Assembly (NCBI RefSeq): GCF_014698935.1
Contig: NZ_JACVMN010000002.1
Location: forward strand, 434,001 to 498,000
From: Flagellimonas sp. S3867
GTDB lineage: Bacteria > Bacteroidota > Bacteroidia > Flavobacteriales > Flavobacteriaceae
Direction: 5' to 3'
DNA: 64,000 nt
A program made the translations under genes and the position numbers. A model generated the notes under the pieces. The model saw only the letters and a list, made by a program, of their open reading frames with translations. It had not been told where the DNA came from and made no database searches. This document shows, piece by piece, positions 53,368 through 62,059 of the stretch (position 1 is its first letter; every line of letters starts with the position of its first letter).

Positions 53368-54294
53368 ATGGGCAAATTGTTGATTGTTGGAAGTGTGGCC
53401 TTTGATGACATTGAAACCCCTTTTGGCAAGAGCGATAAAATACTAGGTGGTGCAGGAACCTTTATTGGTTTGGCCGCTTCGCAGTTTGAAGTAAAATCTG
53501 CCGTGGTGTCGGTTGTTGGGGATGATTTTCCTCAAAATTATATCGACCTTTTTACCGAGCGAGACATCGATGTTTCGGGAATTGAAATTGTAAAAGGTGG
53601 GAAGACCTTCTACTGGAAAGGGAAGTATCATAATGACCTTAACTCTAGGGACACCTTGATCACCGAACTTAATACCATGGCCAATTTCAATCCGGTAGTT
53701 CCTGATGAGTTCACAGATGCCGATGTGGTCATGCTCGGAAACCTTCATCCCGATATTCAGACCGGAGTAATAGATCAACTCAAAAAACGACCAAAATTAA
53801 TCATAGCAGACACTATGAACTTTTGGATGAACAACACTTGGGATGAATTAATGAAGGTTATTGAGCGCATAGACGTACTTACGATAAATGATGAGGAGGC
53901 CCGTCAGTTGACCAATGAGCATTCACTGCTAAAGGCCGCTGCAAAAATTCAGGAAATGGGACCTAAATATGTGGTCATAAAAAAAGGGGAGCACGGTGCA
54001 CTCTTATTTCATAAGGACCATATTTTCTTTGCTCCTGCATTGCCTTTGGAAGAAGTTTTTGATCCAACCGGAGCCGGGGATACTTTTGCAGGTGGATTTG
54101 CCGGTTATTTGGCCGAAACCAAAAATATTTCGTTTGAAAGTATGAAAAATGCCATCATACATGGCTCCAATCTAGCATCGTTCTGTGTGGAAAAATTTGG
54201 AACGGAACGAATGTTGACACTGAAAAAGCAAGAAGTGGACAACCGCTTGTTACAATTTAAAGAATTGACACAATTCAATATAGAATTAACGTAA
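53368..54294 (+). CDS. PfkB-family carbohydrate or nucleoside kinase
   Basis: A 308-residue ribokinase-fold kinase. The start 'LLIVGSVAFDDIETPFGKSDKILGGAGTFIGLAASQF' is the GG switch, and 'FDPTGAGDTFAGGF' is the catalytic and anion-hole motif. Sequence fits the adenosine kinase/ribokinase superfamily, but the acceptor cannot be read. Neighbours purN and the PurF-like enzyme point to a nucleoside or ribose-related substrate (inference only). A terminator follows 6 bp after the stop. Confidence 0.82.
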   Translation: MGKLLIVGSVAFDDIETPFGKSDKILGGAGTFIGLAASQFEVKSAVVSVVGDDFPQNYIDLFTERDIDVSGIEIVKGGKTFYWKGKYHNDLNSRDTLITELNTMANFNPVVPDEFTDADVVMLGNLHPDIQTGVIDQLKKRPKLIIADTMNFWMNNTWDELMKVIERIDVLTINDEEARQLTNEHSLLKAAAKIQEMGPKYVVIKKGEHGALLFHKDHIFFAPALPLEEVFDPTGAGDTFAGGFAGYLAETKNISFESMKNAIIHGSNLASFCVEKFGTERMLTLKKQEVDNRLLQFKELTQFNIELT

Positions 54295-54300
54295 ATACCT

Positions 54301-54327
54301 GCCCTGATATATCGGGGCTTTTTTATT
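54301..54327 (+). terminator. Intrinsic terminator after the PfkB gene
   Basis: GCCCTGATATATCGGGGC (54301-54318) folds to GCCC/GGGC with additional GA-TC pairs, then TTTTTTATTTT follows. It ends the purN-rnhA-pfkB run just before the purF-like gene. Confidence 0.8.
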
Positions 54328-54337
54328 TTGGTTTGTT

Positions 54338-56236
54338 ATGAGTGACGCAATTAAGCACGAATGCGGAATATCAATGATCCGTTTGCTTAAACCTCTTGAA
54401 TACTACAAGGAAAAGTACGGCACCGCTTTTTATGGTGTAAACAAAATGTACCTGATGATGGAAAAGCAGCACAACCGGGGTCAAGATGGTGCCGGTTTTG
54501 CAAGCATTAAGCTCGACATGAATGCTGGGGAGCGATACATGAGTAGGGTACGTTCTGCGCAACAGCAACCCATTCAAGATATCTTTGCCCAAATCAATCA
54601 TCGTATAAACGCTGCCATAACGGAAAACCCCGAGTACGAGAACGATGTTGCTTTGCAAAAAAAGAACATCCCTTATATCGGAGAGTTACTCATGGGTCAT
54701 GTAAGGTATGGTACCTTTGGGAAAAATAGCATTGAGAATGTTCATCCTTTTCTACGCCAGAACAATTGGATGCACCGTAATCTTATCGTTTCTGGAAACT
54801 TTAACCTGACCAATGTACATGAGCTTTTCAACAATTTAGTGGAGCTAGGACAACATCCAAAGGAATTAGCCGATACCGTTACAGTAATGGAAAAAATTGG
54901 CCATTTTCTTGATGATGCGGTGGCCAAACTCTATAAGCAAATCAAGAAGGAGGGTTACAATAAAAGGGAAGCATCACCATTGATCGCAGAACGATTGAAT
55001 GTTGCCAAAATCCTTAGAAAATCATCCAAGAATTGGGATGGGGGCTACACCATGGGAGGTCTATTAGGCCATGGCGACGGCTTTGTGGTAAGAGATCCAG
55101 CGGGTATTCGTCCCGCATACTATTATAAGGATGACGAAATTGTGGTCGTTGCCTCAGAGCGACCTGTTATTCAAACCGTTTTTAATGTTTCTTATGAAGA
55201 TGTTCATGAGCTGGATCCCGGACATGCTTTGATCATCAAGAAAAATGGTAGCACCCATTTTGAGCAAATCAAAGAACCGGTAGAGCGAAAAGCATGTTCT
55301 TTTGAACGGATCTATTTTTCCAGAGGTAGCGATAAAGAAATTTATCAAGAAAGAAAAATGCTGGGAAAGCTTGTATTCCCTCAAATTTTAAAATCTATAG
55401 ACGGTGATTTGAGCAATACCGTTTTCTCCTATATTCCCAATACGGCCGAAACTTCTTTTTTCGGAATGGTGAAAGAGGCTCAAAATTTTCTTAACAAACT
55501 TAAAGAAGAGCAAATTTTGGCCATGGGTCCTAACATTACGGGGGAGGAACTTCACAAGATTTTGGACGTACGCCCTCGAATTGAGAAAGTGGCCATCAAA
55601 GATGCGAAGCTCAGAACATTTATTACACAAGATAGTAGTAGGGACGATTTGGTGACCCATGTCTATGACATCTCGTATGGATCGGTTGAAGAAAATGACA
55701 ACTTGGTCATTATAGACGATAGTATTGTACGAGGGACCACCCTTAAAAAGAGCATCCTTAAGATTCTTGACAGGCTGTCTCCCAAAAAAATAATTGTGGT
55801 TTCCTCTGCCCCACAGATACGATATCCTGATTGCTATGGAATTGATATGGCCAAGTTGGAAGACTTTGTTGCATTTAAAGCTGCCCAGGCGCTACATGAA
55901 GAACATGGGACTACCCACATTATCAAAGAAATCTACGAAAAATGCCTTACGCAAACTGAAACCGAGGACACGGAAGTGGTCAATTATGTAAAAGAATTTT
56001 ATAAACCTTTTACGGCCCATCAAATTTCAAAAAAGATTGCGCAGATATTAAGTCCGAAGGGAATAAAAGCAGAAGTGGATATTATCTACCAGAGCATTGA
56101 GAGCCTTCATGAAGCCTGTCCAAAAAATCTTGGCGATTGGTACTTCACAGGAAACTATCCAACCCCTGGCGGTAATAGGGTGGTAAATAGGGCCTTTATT
56201 AACTTTTACGAGGGCAAAAATCAAAGAGCTTATTAA
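54338..56236 (+). CDS. PurF-like class II glutamine amidotransferase, long form
   Basis: A 632-residue protein, clearly longer than the usual PurF of about 500. Residues 9-260 are an Ntn glutaminase ('HECGISMIRLLKPLEYYKEKYG', then 'QHNRGQDGAGFA' and 'GELLMGHVRYGTFG'); the type 1 PRTase part has the PRPP loop 'NLVIIDDSIVRGTTLKKSILK'. The catalytic Cys would be residue 9, so a short leader must be removed to expose it. The Bacteroidota form may be a second PurF or a related amidotransferase. Confidence 0.85.
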   Translation: MSDAIKHECGISMIRLLKPLEYYKEKYGTAFYGVNKMYLMMEKQHNRGQDGAGFASIKLDMNAGERYMSRVRSAQQQPIQDIFAQINHRINAAITENPEYENDVALQKKNIPYIGELLMGHVRYGTFGKNSIENVHPFLRQNNWMHRNLIVSGNFNLTNVHELFNNLVELGQHPKELADTVTVMEKIGHFLDDAVAKLYKQIKKEGYNKREASPLIAERLNVAKILRKSSKNWDGGYTMGGLLGHGDGFVVRDPAGIRPAYYYKDDEIVVVASERPVIQTVFNVSYEDVHELDPGHALIIKKNGSTHFEQIKEPVERKACSFERIYFSRGSDKEIYQERKMLGKLVFPQILKSIDGDLSNTVFSYIPNTAETSFFGMVKEAQNFLNKLKEEQILAMGPNITGEELHKILDVRPRIEKVAIKDAKLRTFITQDSSRDDLVTHVYDISYGSVEENDNLVIIDDSIVRGTTLKKSILKILDRLSPKKIIVVSSAPQIRYPDCYGIDMAKLEDFVAFKAAQALHEEHGTTHIIKEIYEKCLTQTETEDTEVVNYVKEFYKPFTAHQISKKIAQILSPKGIKAEVDIIYQSIESLHEACPKNLGDWYFTGNYPTPGGNRVVNRAFINFYEGKNQRAY

Positions 56237-56325
56237 TTAATTTCTGTTCGGAAAAATCAATAGTGCATTTCATCGATGATATATGCAGGTTATCGGCTTT
56301 TTGTACAATAGGCAAATGTCGAGCC

Positions 56326-56414
56326 TACTTTAGTATTGCCATAGCATAAGTAGGTTAAGTTCATGGTAAGATTTGGGGCAAAAAAGGTGGAAGCTATTCC
56401 ACCTTTTTTATTTT
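56326..56414 (+). ncRNA. Candidate small RNA, copy 1 of 3
   Basis: Aligned promoter box TACTTTAG at 56326-56333, a 22-bp spacer from a TTTTTG (56298-56303), then the 40-nt core 56339-56378 starting CCATAGCATAAG and ending GATTTGGGG. A 13-bp perfect stem follows (56380-56392 with 56397-56409, loop GCTA) and a TTTATTTT tail. The core can close weakly as CCAT/ATGG. The likely transcript is about 56339-56414 (76 nt). There is no convincing protein. Same core as the copies at 56558 and 56751. Confidence 0.75.
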
Positions 56415-56544
56415 ATAGTAATCCAACAACACATCCTCGTAATCCTTTTCCTTAATAATAGTACTCCCACCCGACAAGGTTGGCAATTCAACCAAATAAA
56501 AGGGGTTTCATCTAAAAGCTTTTCTAATAAACCCGGCCTTGGCT

Positions 56545-56632
56545 TACATTTGGAGGACCATAGCATAAGTAGGTTAAGTTCATGGTAAGATTTGGGGAAA
56601 GAAGGCGGAGGCAACTCCGCCTTCTTTATGTT
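56545..56632 (+). ncRNA. Candidate small RNA, copy 2 of 3
   Basis: Promoter box TACATTTG (56545-56552), an exact Bacteroidota consensus, 5 bp before the core 56558-56597, which is identical to copy 1 in all 40 positions. Its own terminator is a perfect 13-bp stem (56598-56610 with 56615-56627) with a GCAA loop and a short T-containing tail. Stem bases differ from copy 1 but pair fully. Transcript estimated as 56558-56632 (75 nt). Confidence 0.78.
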
Positions 56633-56737
56633 TGAACCCCAACCATTTATCTGATTTCCTTAGTCAAATTCAACTTTACTTTTATTTTTAAAAGCAAAAA
56701 TTTCCTCAAAAACTTTTGTTATTTCTCACAATACCAG

Positions 56738-56826
56738 TAATTTAGTTTTGCCATAGCATAAGTAGGTTAAGTTTATGGTAAGATTTGGGACGAAAAGGGT
56801 GGGGGCTTCCCCGCCCTTTTCTATTA
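56738..56826 (+). ncRNA. Candidate small RNA, copy 3 of 3
   Basis: Promoter box TAATTTAG (56738-56745) with TTTG (56715-56718) 19 bp before it, then the core 56751-56790, which differs from copies 1 and 2 only at positions 24 (C to T) and 40 (G to A). The terminator stem (56792-56804 with 56809-56821) has 12 Watson-Crick pairs and one G-T, loop GCTT, then a short T/A tail. Transcript estimated as 56751-56826 (76 nt). Confidence 0.76.
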
Positions 56827-56843
56827 TATTCATTTTATGAAAT

Positions 56844-56880
56844 AAAAAGGCCGGGAACCTAATGGCGCCCGGCCTTTTTT
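56844..56880. terminator. Bidirectional terminator between sRNA copy 3 and sodA
   Basis: AAAAAGGCCGGG (56844-56855) pairs with CCCGGCCTTTTTT (56868-56880). The T run on the plus strand and the A run on the other side let it terminate sodA (minus strand, ending 56900) and any read-through from the small RNAs. Confidence 0.85.
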
Positions 56881-56899
56881 AATGTTTGTTTTGACTTAA

Positions 56900-57508
56900 C
56901 TACTTATTGGCCGCATAGTTTTCGGCTACCTTGCCCCAATTGATTACATTGAAGAATGCCGAAACGTATTCAGGTCTTCTATTTTGATAGTTCAAATAAT
57001 ATGCATGTTCCCAAACATCCAATCCTAAAACGGGATGTCCACCACAACCAATTCCAGGCATAATGGGATTGTCTTGATTAGGGGTTGAACAAATCTCTAG
57101 CTTACCCCCTTTGTGCACGCACAGCCATGCCCAACCAGATCCGAATCTAGTTCCGGCGGCAGCACTAAATTGCTCCTTGAAACCGTCGAAAGAGCCAAAA
57201 GCATCAACAATGGCCGAAGCCAAATCCCCACTTGGAGTTCCTCCTCCATTTGGTGACATCACTTCCCAAAACAAGCAATGGTTATAAAAACCACCACCGT
57301 TATTGCGAACCGCTCCGTTGGACATATCCATGTTGGAAAGGATATCCATAATTCCTTTTCCCTCTATATCTGTTCCAGCGATTGCGCCATTAAGTTTTGT
57401 GGTATATCCATTATGATGCTTGGTATGGTGTATTTCCATTGTTCTCGCATCTATATGTGGTTCCAAAGCATCGTATGCATAGGGCAATTTTGGTAATTCA
57501 AAAGCCAT
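56900..57508 (-). CDS. sodA: Superoxide dismutase, Mn/Fe family
   Basis: A 202-residue enzyme that dismutates superoxide. Metal ligands are visible at His27, His77, Asp164 and His168 ('[18 protein letters not shown]'). Gln145 in '[10 protein letters not shown]' holds the position of the Mn-type outer-sphere glutamine, which favours manganese or a cambialistic enzyme over strict iron. A bidirectional terminator follows. The start is divergent from the helicase gene with about 115 bp between; a TATTTTTA box with a TTTG upstream is visible on the minus strand. Confidence 0.94.
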   Translation of the reverse strand: MAFELPKLPYAYDALEPHIDARTMEIHHTKHHNGYTTKLNGAIAGTDIEGKGIMDILSNMDMSNGAVRNNGGGFYNHCLFWEVMSPNGGGTPSGDLASAIVDAFGSFDGFKEQFSAAAGTRFGSGWAWLCVHKGGKLEICSTPNQDNPIMPGIGCGGHPVLGLDVWEHAYYLNYQNRRPEYVSAFFNVINWGKVAENYAANK

Positions 57509-57623
57509 AATTGTTTTGTTTTTAAGTTATTAATCGTTCTGTAAAAATACGGTTTTAAGCTATATATTCCCGCAAATCATTGTTAAGTTCAGCAAGGTAA
57601 TCCGTAATTTGCCATAAAAACTT

Positions 57624-60600
57624 TTGGAGGTTTCCAACTTTAAAATATACAACGCTTCGGCAGGCTCTGGCAAGACGTATACCTTGTCCAAAGCCTACCT
57701 TAAATTATTGTTGTCCGATGGCTCCCCCTTAAAGTTTAGGCAGATTTTGGCCATTACCTTTACCAATAAGGCGGTTGCGGAAATGAAAAGCCGTATTCTT
57801 CAAAATCTATATGATTTTGGTCGGACAGAAGATTTTGAAAACGGGAGTAGCTTGTTCCACAATCTGTGCAAAGAACTTTCACTAGAGCCGATCCAACTTC
57901 GGCAACGCGCCCAACTGGTGCTCAAAAGAATTTTGCACAACTATTCCTTTTTTGAGATTTCCACCATTGACAAGTTCAATCATAAAATCATAAAGACTTT
58001 TGCCCGGGATCTTCAGTTGGCACAGAATTTTGAAGTGGAACTGGATACCGAACTTCTGTTAGAACAGGCCGTAGGGCAATTACTGGAACGGGCAGGAACT
58101 GACGCGGAACTTACCGAAGTTTTAATTGCTTTCTCGCTTGAAAAAATCGATGACAATAAAAGCTGGAACATTGGTCGTGATCTTGTTGAGATAGGAAAGT
58201 TGCTCTTTCAGGAAAATCATTCCACACATATTGATAAGTTGCATTCAAAATCAATAAGTGAATTAAAGGATGTACAAAGGGGCATTCTTGCACAGATCAA
58301 GGAAATTGAAAAGAATGCCACTGAAAAAGCAATGACCGTTCTGGAAGAAATTCAAGATTTAGGTTTCATCCCAGATGATTTTCCAAGGCAAACGTTGCCC
58401 AACCACTTTAAAAAAATCATTGAAGAGGTATTCAATGTTAGAATTCTGTACAACAATAAGCTTGAACAAAACCTGAGTGAGAATAAAATTCTAAAAGCTA
58501 GCGATTCCAGGGATTCTTCGCATTTGTCCAGCACCATTCTCAAAAGCTATTCCAGCATTAAAAACAGCTTATACCAACGAGCGTATCTTAAAAACATTTA
58601 TGGCAATATTGTGCCCTTAACGGTACTTAATGAAATTGCCAAAGAGGTAAAAAACATAGAGGATGAAAAAGACATCATCCCTATTTCAGCCATGAACTCT
58701 TTGTTGTCCAATGAAATAAAAAATCAGCCTGTTCCTTTTATTTATGAACGATTGGGAGAAAAATACCGGTACTATTTTATTGATGAATTTCAGGACACTT
58801 CCCGGATGCAATGGGAAAATTTGATTCCATTAATCGGGAATGCCCTTGAAAGTGAAAATGAAAAAAAGGAACATGGGACGCTTTTTTTGGTTGGAGATGT
58901 AAAACAGGCAATCTACCGTTGGCGAGGAGGAAGGGCAGAGCAATTCTTAAATTTACTGAATCAAAAACATCATCCTTTTGTAATACCTCCAAATGTCCGG
59001 ACATTGGATACCAATTGGAGGAGTTACAGCGAAATTGTCAAATTCAATAACAGCTTCTTTACCACAATAGCTCCCTTTTTAAAAAATCCTGAATATCAAA
59101 ATTTGTTTTTAGAGAGTGGGCAACAAAAACCAAATAACAAATTGGGTGGCTTTGTCCAACTATCCTTTTTGGACCATACATCGAAACATAAAAATGAGAT
59201 GTATTGTTCCCAGGTGATGGAAGCCATAACAGAAGCCAAATCCAAAAACTATACGTACTCGGACATCTGCATTTTGGTCAGAAAAAATGAATATGGAATG
59301 CTTTTGGCCAATTTTCTTTCGGAAAACAATATCCCCGTAGTTTCCTCAGAATCATTATTGTTGAAAAACAGTGAGGTCGTTTCTTTTCTCATATCGCTAT
59401 TGAAATTGATTGAAAATGAAATGGATAAGGAAGCTACTTATGAAGTTCTTTCATTTTTAGGAACGGAGGTCCCTGACAAACATGATTTCATCAAACAGCA
59501 CATCAATAATATAAAAGGGTTTGTACAGAAAGATTATGGGTTTGATCTTCAATTGGTAAAAAGTCTCCCCACGCTCATCATTCTTGAATCGGCAATCGTT
59601 CAATTTGATTTGGCCCGAACGGCCTCCGCCCATGTCAATTTCTTAATGGATGAAGTATTGGAGGTTGAAAAAAAGGCAGGCCCTGGTGTCCATTCTTTTT
59701 TGAACCATTGGGATTTAAAAAAGCAAAGTCTTTCCTTGACAGCTCCAGAAGCAATAAATGCGGTAAAAATTATGACAGTTCACAAAGCTAAAGGCCTTGA
59801 ATTCCCAATTGTCATATTCCCTTTTGCCAATATGTCGATTAACGGAACTGGAATTAAAAAGAAATCCTGGGTGGGCAAGACCAACAAGGAAGAAGATTTG
59901 GGCTTAGATGAGTTTTTGATCAATACCACGAAAGACATGCAATATTATAATGCAGATGCATCCGCCCTTTTTGAAGATGAAGCAAGCAAAACGGAATTGG
60001 ACGCCCTTAATGTATTGTATGTTGCCCTAACGCGTGCTGAAAAGGGAATGTTCATTATCTCCGAGACCACCAAAAATATTTCACCTCTTGCCAAGGCGGT
60101 TTCCTATTCAGATCTATTCCAAAGTTATTTACAGGAAAGTAAAACTTCTAAAGATGAGAACGGCTTTTACACTTTTGGGGAACTTATGGGGCAAGATTCA
60201 ACGTCCAGGGAGTCTTCGCTTAAAAATTTGACCATTCCATATATAACAAGACAGAAGGAAGGGAAACGCTTTGCCATTTCTACCAAATCCAGTCGATTAT
60301 GGGACAATGAAAAGAGTGATGCCGTCAAAGCGGGGAACTTGATTCATTTTGCGCTAAGTTTGGTCAAAATTGCGGATGATGTTGCGAATGTTGTTGAACA
60401 ATTAAGATCCCAAGGGCAATTAGAAGAAAAACAAGTGGATGATGTTTCCAAAATACTTAATGCGGTTGTAGAACATCCCAATTTAAAGCAGTACTATTCC
60501 CCATCCTTTGAGGCATTGAACGAGCAAGAAATCCTAACAACGGATGGTAAATCCATAAGGCCAGACAGATTGGTGATTTTAGACAATGAAATTACCATTA

Positions 60601-60743
60601 TCGATTATAAAACCGGCAAACCAAGCCCTACCCACAAAGAACAGATTTTAACATATTCCCTAGCCTTACAAGGCATGGATTTTATCATAAAAGACGCCAT
60701 AATTGTCTACATTGAACCCGAAATAAAACCCCTTTTTCTTTAA
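57624..60743 (+). CDS. AddA-like UvrD/Rep helicase-nuclease
   Basis: A 1039-residue DNA repair protein. Walker A 'NASAGSGKTYTLSKAYL' is at residues 10-18; 'YYFIDEFQDTSRMQWENL' is motif II, 'LVGDVKQAIYRWRGG' motif III, 'VKIMTVHKAKGLEFPIVIF' motif V and 'VLYVALTRAEKGM' motif VI. The C-terminus carries 'RPDRLVILDNEITIIDYKTGKP', a PD-(D/E)xK nuclease site. A TTG at 57624 is the only start that keeps Walker A complete. A matching AddB-like gene begins at 63488, separated by kbl and ompA. Confidence 0.88.
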   Translation: MEVSNFKIYNASAGSGKTYTLSKAYLKLLLSDGSPLKFRQILAITFTNKAVAEMKSRILQNLYDFGRTEDFENGSSLFHNLCKELSLEPIQLRQRAQLVLKRILHNYSFFEISTIDKFNHKIIKTFARDLQLAQNFEVELDTELLLEQAVGQLLERAGTDAELTEVLIAFSLEKIDDNKSWNIGRDLVEIGKLLFQENHSTHIDKLHSKSISELKDVQRGILAQIKEIEKNATEKAMTVLEEIQDLGFIPDDFPRQTLPNHFKKIIEEVFNVRILYNNKLEQNLSENKILKASDSRDSSHLSSTILKSYSSIKNSLYQRAYLKNIYGNIVPLTVLNEIAKEVKNIEDEKDIIPISAMNSLLSNEIKNQPVPFIYERLGEKYRYYFIDEFQDTSRMQWENLIPLIGNALESENEKKEHGTLFLVGDVKQAIYRWRGGRAEQFLNLLNQKHHPFVIPPNVRTLDTNWRSYSEIVKFNNSFFTTIAPFLKNPEYQNLFLESGQQKPNNKLGGFVQLSFLDHTSKHKNEMYCSQVMEAITEAKSKNYTYSDICILVRKNEYGMLLANFLSENNIPVVSSESLLLKNSEVVSFLISLLKLIENEMDKEATYEVLSFLGTEVPDKHDFIKQHINNIKGFVQKDYGFDLQLVKSLPTLIILESAIVQFDLARTASAHVNFLMDEVLEVEKKAGPGVHSFLNHWDLKKQSLSLTAPEAINAVKIMTVHKAKGLEFPIVIFPFANMSINGTGIKKKSWVGKTNKEEDLGLDEFLINTTKDMQYYNADASALFEDEASKTELDALNVLYVALTRAEKGMFIISETTKNISPLAKAVSYSDLFQSYLQESKTSKDENGFYTFGELMGQDSTSRESSLKNLTIPYITRQKEGKRFAISTKSSRLWDNEKSDAVKAGNLIHFALSLVKIADDVANVVEQLRSQGQLEEKQVDDVSKILNAVVEHPNLKQYYSPSFEALNEQEILTTDGKSIRPDRLVILDNEITIIDYKTGKPSPTHKEQILTYSLALQGMDFIIKDAIIVYIEPEIKPLFL

Positions 60744-60752
60744 ACAAATATT

Positions 60753-61955
60753 ATGTACGGAAAAATCAAAGAACACCTCACAAAAGAACTTCAAGCCATA
60801 CAAGAGGCAGGATTATTTAAAAAAGAGCGGATCATTACATCTCCTCAAGATGCAGTAATAAAAATTTCAACTGGCCAGGAAGTAATTAATTTCTGTGCCA
60901 ATAACTATTTGGGGCTTTCGTCCCATCCTGATGTTATCCAAGCGGCCAAAGATACTTTGGATTCCCATGGTTTTGGAATGTCATCTGTACGATTCATATG
61001 TGGCACCCAGGACATCCATAAGGAGTTGGAACAGAAAATTGCCGATTTCTATGGAACGGAAGACACCATTCTTTATGCCGCTGCATTTGACGCCAACGGA
61101 GGTGTGTTTGAACCTTTGTTGACTGCAGAGGACGCGATAATCTCCGATTCTTTGAACCATGCCTCCATTATCGACGGAGTTAGACTTTGCAAGGCAAAAA
61201 GATATCGCTATGCAAACAATGACATGGCAGATTTGGAGGAGCAATTGAAACAAAGTCAAGAAGACAGTGCCCGATTTAAAATTATTGTTACCGATGGTGT
61301 TTTTTCCATGGATGGTCTTTTGGCTCCGCTTGATAAAATTTGCGATTTAGCGGACAAATATGACGCCCTGGTTATGATAGATGAGTGTCATTCCGCAGGA
61401 TTCATTGGAGAAACCGGAAGAGGAACCTTGGAAGAAAAGGGGGTTATGGGCCGAATTGATATTATTACCGGCACATTGGGTAAAGCTCTTGGAGGTGCTA
61501 TGGGAGGATACACAACGGGCAAAAAGGAAATCATTGAAATGCTACGGCAAAGATCACGCCCTTATTTATTTTCCAATTCACTGGCACCTGCAATTGTTGG
61601 TGCGTCGATCAAGGTTTTTGAAATGTTGGATACCGACACCTCACTACGTGATAAACTTCAGCAAAACACGGAATACTTTAAAAAAGGGATGAAAGCTGCA
61701 GGATTTGACATAATTGATGGGGATTCCGCAATCGTTCCCGTAATGTTATACGATGCCAAACTTTCGCAACAAATGGCAGACTTGTTATTAGAGGAGGGCA
61801 TATATGTCATCGGTTTCTTCTATCCTGTGGTCCCAAAGGGTAAGGCACGAATTAGGGTACAGTTGTCCGCAGCACATGAAAAGCATCATTTAGATCAAGC
61901 GGTAAATGCGTTTATTAAGGTGGGTAAAGCCCTCAAAATCGTTGAACTGCAATAA
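60753..61955 (+). CDS. kbl: Glycine C-acetyltransferase (2-amino-3-ketobutyrate CoA ligase)
   Basis: A 400-residue PLP enzyme of threonine breakdown that makes glycine and acetyl-CoA from 2-amino-3-ketobutyrate and CoA. '[42 protein letters not shown]' and the PLP Lys in '[18 protein letters not shown]' identify the family; alpha-oxoamine synthase fold. Threonine dehydrogenase (tdh), the usual partner, is absent from the window. It starts 9 bp after the AddA-like gene, so they share a message, although the functions are unrelated. Confidence 0.92.
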   Translation: MYGKIKEHLTKELQAIQEAGLFKKERIITSPQDAVIKISTGQEVINFCANNYLGLSSHPDVIQAAKDTLDSHGFGMSSVRFICGTQDIHKELEQKIADFYGTEDTILYAAAFDANGGVFEPLLTAEDAIISDSLNHASIIDGVRLCKAKRYRYANNDMADLEEQLKQSQEDSARFKIIVTDGVFSMDGLLAPLDKICDLADKYDALVMIDECHSAGFIGETGRGTLEEKGVMGRIDIITGTLGKALGGAMGGYTTGKKEIIEMLRQRSRPYLFSNSLAPAIVGASIKVFEMLDTDTSLRDKLQQNTEYFKKGMKAAGFDIIDGDSAIVPVMLYDAKLSQQMADLLLEEGIYVIGFFYPVVPKGKARIRVQLSAAHEKHHLDQAVNAFIKVGKALKIVELQ

Positions 61956-61994
61956 AAATCCTATATAATGCACCAAAAAAAAAGAAAATTTGAT

Positions 61995-62025
61995 TTTGTT
62001 AATAAGTCTTAACAACTTACATTTG
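61995..62025 (+). promoter_or_regulatory. Promoter of the ompA-like gene
   Basis: TTTG (61995-61998), a 19-bp spacer and TACATTTG (62018-62025) form an almost ideal Bacteroidota promoter (TTTG-N17-23-TAnnTTTG). The start of transcription would be about 62030, giving a 30-nt leader before ATG 62060. This is the best-matched promoter in the window. Confidence 0.82.
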
Positions 62026-62059
62026 CTGCTGATAAACACTTAAACTTAAAATTTTGAGC

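Noticed and set aside
56373-56614. Short open frames of about 70 residues on both strands in the purF-sodA gap
   Set aside because: They run through terminator stems and promoters of the repeated small-RNA units, have no codon bias and differ between copies, so they are chance frames.
56326-56826. CRISPR array
   Set aside because: Three 40-nt repeats at about 200-bp spacing look array-like, but spacers are far too long, there is no cas gene, and each repeat has its own promoter and terminator.
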